Source: Actinomycetota bacterium (GTDB lineage: Bacteria > Cyanobacteriota > Vampirovibrionia > Obscuribacterales > Obscuribacteraceae). From it: a stretch of DNA of 15,904 nt. Numbering within the stretch: position 1 is the first letter of the stretch; each line of letters starts with the position of its first letter. A program made the translations under genes and the position numbers. The stretch spans positions 1 through 15,904 of the forward strand of contig CAJCIF010000064.1 in assembly GCA_903970355.1 (NCBI GenBank), given 5' to 3'. The notes under the pieces are model-generated. The model ran no database searches and was not told the origin of the DNA. It saw only the letters and a program-made list of their open reading frames with translations. Below, piece by piece: positions 12,726 through 15,904 of the stretch.

Positions 12726-13892
12726 ATGACGCGAACCGTTTTATTGCTACAAGACAGCCCTCTCGCTCAACTGTCGACGCTTTCAAAAGATTTGCTCGAT
12801 CAATTGCTGTTCGAGCACGTTGCTACGATATCCGATGCAGTGGCAGTCCTCAAAAACGGTGGAATCTCGGCTGTTGTGCTCGATTTGAACTCCGATATCT
12901 CCCGTCTCATCCAACTAAAAACTGCTGCACCAGATGTGGCAATTTTGGTGCTTCTAAATAGACAAGAAAAGGAAAAGGTAAAAGATCTATTGGCAGCTGG
13001 TGCGGATGATGTGCTAGCTAACGATGATACTCTGGGCTTTCATTTCGCAAAGTCAATTCTGTATGCCATCGAGAGAAAGCGTTCGCAAGCCCTTTCAGCT
13101 CGCGTCACGGAGTGGTCATTCTTATCCAAGCAGCGTGACTCCTTTTTAGCGGTGATAGCGCATGATTTAAAGAATCCCCTGGTGGGAGCAGGACGCATGC
13201 ACGAGCTGCTTCTCAATGGACAATTCGGTGAGCTATCGAGTAAGCAGCAGGAAGCAATCGCGACTCTTCGCAAGGCTAACGATAGCTCCTTAAAAATCAT
13301 TGAGAACCTGCTCAGCCTCATAAGTTTCGAAAACGGATCGGCAGTAATGCTCTTCAGAGAGCTTGACGTTAAGCCAATCATCGCCAGGTGCTTACAGGAG
13401 TTGCAGCCCACTGCCGATATCAATCAGGTGAAGCTAATCAACGAAACGGCAAACATGACCGTTCCAACCGTCAGTGCTGACTCGCTTGCCATCAGCCATC
13501 TTGTTAATAACCTGGTTCATAACGCCCTTAAATTCACGCCTGCCGGTGGAACGGTGCGAGTTGGTGTTAGCACCGCTAGCGATACCGTAAGAATCGTCGT
13601 ATCGGACGATGGTCCGGGCATTTCCACAGAAGAACAGGGTCTTTTGTTCCAATCTTTTGAACGAGGCAACCGCGGCAAGAAGAAGCAAAGCGGAACAGGC
13701 TTGGGTCTTTATTTGTGCCGCCAAATTGTCGAAGCGCATAAAGGGTCTATCAATTGTCATAGCAAAGAAGGAAGTGGCGCATCCTTCGTAGTTGAAATAC
13801 CGGTAGCGTCTTCAACAACGGCGCCGACCGTCAACTACGGGCCCACATGCGATTTCCAGCCACAAGAGCTGGGCAGAGATGATACACTCTGA
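12726..13892 (+). CDS. Soluble histidine kinase with degenerate N-terminal receiver
   Basis: A 388-residue protein without membrane segments. Residues 1-115 resemble a response-regulator receiver: D53 in VVLDLN is in the phospho-acceptor position, but the acidic pair is reduced to QD (9-10) and the conserved Lys near position 100 is missing (GADDVLAND), so it may not be phosphorylated normally. A HisKA domain follows, with H146 in FLAVIAHDLKNP, then a HATPase_c domain with an N box (NNLVHNALKF), G1 (DDGPGIS) and G2 (GTGLGLYLC). The C-terminal 30 residues are unconserved. No DNA-binding regulator is adjacent, so its partner is elsewhere. The DUF4239 membrane gene begins 34 bp after its stop and may be co-transcribed. 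ATG 12726 has no clear ribosome binding site. The protein could sense a cytoplasmic ligand or a partner protein. Confidence 0.9.
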   Translation: MTRTVLLLQDSPLAQLSTLSKDLLDQLLFEHVATISDAVAVLKNGGISAVVLDLNSDISRLIQLKTAAPDVAILVLLNRQEKEKVKDLLAAGADDVLANDDTLGFHFAKSILYAIERKRSQALSARVTEWSFLSKQRDSFLAVIAHDLKNPLVGAGRMHELLLNGQFGELSSKQQEAIATLRKANDSSLKIIENLLSLISFENGSAVMLFRELDVKPIIARCLQELQPTADINQVKLINETANMTVPTVSADSLAISHLVNNLVHNALKFTPAGGTVRVGVSTASDTVRIVVSDDGPGISTEEQGLLFQSFERGNRGKKKQSGTGLGLYLCRQIVEAHKGSINCHSKEGSGASFVVEIPVASSTTAPTVNYGPTCDFQPQELGRDDTL

Positions 13893-13926
13893 GCGCTGGT
13901 ACCTCTCTAGTTAGCTGATTGCGAAT

Positions 13927-14715
13927 ATGGCTTGGTTAGGTTCGTTCTGGTTCATGGGCGTAGCGTTGCTCGCGGGAATTTTACTCGCGGTTGGCGGTCT
14001 AATTTTAGTTCGCAAATTTGTTGATCATCGTGTCTTGGTAGCTCACCACGATGTTGCTACTCCATTTATGTCGGCGGTTGGAACGCTCTATGCGGTTGTT
14101 CTTGGATTTATTGTTGTAGATGCGCTCAATTCTTTCAATCATGCCCGTTTAACCGTTGAGCAAGAAGCTAATGGTTTGCACGATATTTTCCATCTCGCTG
14201 GTGGACTGCAATCTAAAGATAGGGACGATGTACGAGGAGCTTGTCTGAAATATTGCCAGGCGGTATACGAAAAGGAATGGGAAACGATGGAGAACGGACA
14301 TATGAGTCCGGATGCTCGGACTTCCATGGCACAGCTCTGGCAGGTCATTACCAATGTTCATCCTACTAGTCAGAACGAAATTGATGACCACAATGCCATG
14401 TTGTCTCAGATCACGCGAGTAGGTGACTGCAGAGATGAACGCCGCATCCTGGCCGAACCTGCAGGAGATCCACTTGTCTGGACCGTCTTGTTAATTGGAG
14501 CGATCATTATGATTGTCTTCACATACTTCTTTGGCATAGAAAACATGCGTGCCCAGATCCTAATGACGATCCTGGTGACGATTGTGCTAAGTCTCAACCT
14601 TATTCTAGTAGCGTCTTTTGGCTACCCTTTCTCCGGCGATGTAAAGGTTAGCGCTGAAGCCTTTAAATTCAACATTGAACATTTCAAGCACTTCGATGCA
14701 GAGCGCGAAGAATAG
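13927..14715 (+). CDS. DUF4239 (bestrophin-like) membrane protein
   Basis: A 262-residue inner-membrane protein with two N-terminal membrane segments (about 8-28 and 47-66) and two C-terminal ones (about 184-203 and 209-230), separated by a soluble helical region of about 110 residues. The segment VGTLYAVVLGFIVVDALNSF followed by E-x-N-x-L-x-D-I matches the DUF4239 family, related to bestrophin-like channels; transport of an ion is inferred from the family. Length is typical. It starts 34 bp after the histidine kinase stop, with no intervening terminator, so it may belong to the same transcript; no strong ribosome binding site is seen before ATG 13927. No clear terminator follows. Confidence 0.88.
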   Translation: MAWLGSFWFMGVALLAGILLAVGGLILVRKFVDHRVLVAHHDVATPFMSAVGTLYAVVLGFIVVDALNSFNHARLTVEQEANGLHDIFHLAGGLQSKDRDDVRGACLKYCQAVYEKEWETMENGHMSPDARTSMAQLWQVITNVHPTSQNEIDDHNAMLSQITRVGDCRDERRILAEPAGDPLVWTVLLIGAIIMIVFTYFFGIENMRAQILMTILVTIVLSLNLILVASFGYPFSGDVKVSAEAFKFNIEHFKHFDAEREE

Positions 14716-15207
14716 AGGAAAGTACATTGGAGGCACTGCTACCGCGTATGGTGCCCGGCCATTACTATGCACCTTATATCTGGGCTGCGGGAGCTCGCTA
14801 GCTCGCATGAGGAGCGCGCGCCCTGTCGGTTAAATGCATCAAACTACGAAATTGATACGTATTTAGTAGTCCGTAACAAACCATTTTATAGGGAGCTGCG
14901 CCATGTCTCCAGGGTTAAAGTCGCATTAAGACTGGCCCATTGACAACATTGCGCGGCGGGATGGCAATCGGATAGTTTGAACTTATCCTTCGTTTCCCTC
15001 TCCCCCAATCACTGCCAGATACGTCATCGTTTTTTGACTAATCCAACTTGTTTTTTCAGCACTTAGTGTGTTGGAGAGCAGATTGGGCCTGGTGATGAAA
15101 GTAGGATTGTGACGCGAACGGCTAGAGCAGGAATCCTTGCTCGACTCACTAAAGCACGGTCCAACTTTAGGAGTACCAACCGGACCATCTGAAGAGGAGG
15201 TCGCATC
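14716..15207. other. Gene-poor stretch before the GC-rich patch
   Basis: No convincing gene. Seen here: hairpin GAGCT-CGCT-AGCTC (14791-14804); an 8-codon ORF at 14903-14929 behind GGGAG; a perfect -35 hexamer TTGACA at 14940-14945 without a good -10 at the usual distance; and hairpin 15125-15142 (GAGCAGG with CCTTGCTC). A 159-codon minus-strand frame over 14983-15462 is composition-driven and is rejected. Confidence 0.4.
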
Positions 15208-15213
15208 ATGCGA
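15195..15213 (+). repeat. 19-bp translation-start module, copy 1
   Basis: AGGAGGTCGCATCATGCGA holds a full Shine-Dalgarno site, a 6-nt spacer, the ATG and codon 2. It is identical to 15545-15563. TCGCAT-C-ATGCGA within it (15201-15213) is a perfect inverted repeat that includes the start codon. Confidence 0.9.
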
Positions 15214-15366
15214 TCGAAACACTTGATGAAATCGGCGACAACGGCATCGATGTCGAACCAAGGCCGCACCGACCACGCGCACGACAGCAACGCGATGATG
15301 TCCGGCTACGACGACGGCTCCGGCGGCGCCTCCCAGCACTTCGGGTTCACCAACGCCACAACCTGA
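15208..15366 (+). CDS. Small unrecognised protein, 52 aa
   Basis: ATG 15208 follows AGGAGGT by 6 nt, one of the best ribosome binding sites in the window. The product is 52 residues, starts MRSKHLMKSATTAS and is rich in Ser, Thr, Gly, Asp, His and Asn (TDHAHDSN, GYDDGSGG); no membrane segment, no known family. From codon 17 on, third positions are mostly C or G, as in the ORF at 15558 and unlike genes to the left, which suggests transfer from a GC-richer genome. It shares the 19-bp start module with that ORF. A hairpin follows at 15417-15460. Small size and unusual composition leave doubt. Confidence 0.5.
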   Translation: MRSKHLMKSATTASMSNQGRTDHAHDSNAMMSGYDDGSGGASQHFGFTNATT

Positions 15367-15416
15367 TCGCTGGGTCGAGTAACACAGGTCATTAACTTGG
15401 TCTGTGCTGAGTAAGT

Positions 15417-15460
15417 GGAGCGTCACCCAATTCGGGGCAACTCGGAAAGGGTGACGCTTC
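15417..15460 (+). terminator. Hairpin after the 52-codon ORF
   Basis: AGCGTCACCC (15419-15428) pairs perfectly with GGGTGACGCT (15449-15458), extendable by two more pairs, with a 20-nt loop. No T-run follows. It separates the two small GC-rich ORFs. Confidence 0.55.
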
Positions 15461-15544
15461 ATGTCTACCTTCTAAAGGACGGAATCCCGTCCACCTCTCG
15501 CAAGCTTGGCCAACTCGTGAGAGTTTCAATCGGCTAATTTCTCA

Positions 15545-15563
15545 AGGAGGTCGCATCATGCGA
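15545..15563 (+). repeat. 19-bp translation-start module, copy 2
   Basis: Identical to 15195-15213 and again covers the ribosome binding site, ATG and codon 2, with the TCGCAT/ATGCGA inverted repeat around the start codon (15551-15563). Here the base before it extends the site to AAGGAGGT. Confidence 0.9.
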
Positions 15564-15904
15564 CGAATCACTTCAATACCACCGCTCGGCATCCTGTCCA
15601 TGCTGCTGCTCAACTCCGATCCCGGCCCGTGCGCGAACTGCACCTGCCATCGGCGAAACGAACGCGTCCGCGACAACGACATCGACAACGACGCGCGCAG
15701 CGCCAGCTTCCTGCTTTTCGGCGAACCGAGCGGCATGCTGGTCATCATGAGCGTGAGCATCGACGGCATCGACGAACAGGCCGACGGCAACATCGATCGC
15801 GGGCGACACGACTTCCTGTCGATGTTCGGTCTCGATCCGGCGGCGCGACACCTGGGCGACATGCACGGCAGCGGCAGCTTCCATCTCGGCGGCGCGCTGA
15901 TCGA
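15558..15904 (+). CDS. Unrecognised protein, GC-rich gene cut by the window edge
   Basis: ATG 15558 follows a perfect AAGGAGGT by 6 nt; the frame stays open for 115 codons to the end of the window without a stop. Third codon positions are overwhelmingly G or C, while first and second positions are more balanced, which marks this as the coding frame; the long minus-strand frames over it (15542-15884) are its mirror. The N-terminus, MRRITSIPPLGILSMLLLNS, is mildly hydrophobic but not a clear signal peptide; a Cys cluster (CANCTC, about residues 25-30) and an Asp/Asn-rich stretch follow, then a globular-looking part (FLLFGEPSGMLVIMSVSIDG). No family is recognised. Base composition differs sharply from the left part of the window, suggesting recent transfer. 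Confidence 0.6.
   Translation, partial: MRRITSIPPLGILSMLLLNSDPGPCANCTCHRRNERVRDNDIDNDARSASFLLFGEPSGMLVIMSVSIDGIDEQADGNIDRGRHDFLSMFGLDPAARHLGDMHGSGSFHLGGALI

Noticed and set aside
14940..14976. Promoter with a perfect TTGACA
   Set aside because: The nearest -10-like sequence (GATAGT) is 25 bp away; nothing suitable at 16-18 bp.
14983..15462. 159-codon minus-strand frame
   Set aside because: Low-quality composition (runs of V, R, C, S), overlaps the 52-codon ORF with the strong ribosome binding site and its hairpin, and crosses the composition break.
15542..15884. Two long minus-strand open frames over the GC-rich end, one of them Val/Ala-rich
   Set aside because: They are antisense to the plus-strand ORF at 15558; the Val/Ala-rich one is in register with it, and the G/C bias falls on its first codon positions, the signature of a mirror frame. 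No ribosome binding site.

Overview
The window is bacterial DNA of roughly even base composition, with one distinctly GC-rich stretch at the right end (from about 15190). It contains no rRNA, tRNA or other taxonomic marker, so the host cannot be named. Genes are short and loosely packed, often followed by their own hairpin, and most start behind GGAG-type ribosome binding sites. A free-living, uncultured bacterium (for example of the Obscuribacterales kind) would fit, but that is a guess.

Left part (1-6370): after an unrecognised gene (7-660) come two copies of a two-gene cassette, at 788-2200 and 4727-6370. Each encodes a cysteine-rich HExxH metallopeptidase-like protein ending in WNH, then a small polytopic membrane protein. 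The second copy has a signal peptide; the first has lost it with about 70 N-terminal residues. Between the copies, on the minus strand, lie a short overlapping leader ORF, a TPR-repeat gene frameshifted by an 8-bp tandem duplication, and a 60-residue ORF. A gene-poor kilobase (3723-4726) holds three 24-bp-spaced repeats that look like a transposon end, and a leader region able to fold in alternative ways.

Middle part (6371-11319): a minus-strand HEPN-type protein with signs of decay, then three plus-strand genes that look like nucleoside or nucleotide chemistry: a HAD-superfamily phosphatase, a protein with two tandem nucleoside 2-deoxyribosyltransferase-like domains (the second lacking the catalytic Glu), and a two-domain cytidine deaminase. 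They are separated by strong hairpins, so they are probably separate or attenuated transcripts.

Right part (11320-15904): a DUF2252 kinase-like protein (minus) is divergent from a soluble histidine kinase with a degenerate N-terminal receiver domain, which is followed closely by a DUF4239 (bestrophin-like) membrane protein. The window ends in a GC-rich patch with two small unrecognised ORFs that share an identical 19-bp translation-start module; the second runs off the edge.

The best candidate for an undescribed system is the duplicated secreted metallopeptidase plus membrane protein pair. The repeated palindromic start module and the clustered nucleoside genes are next.
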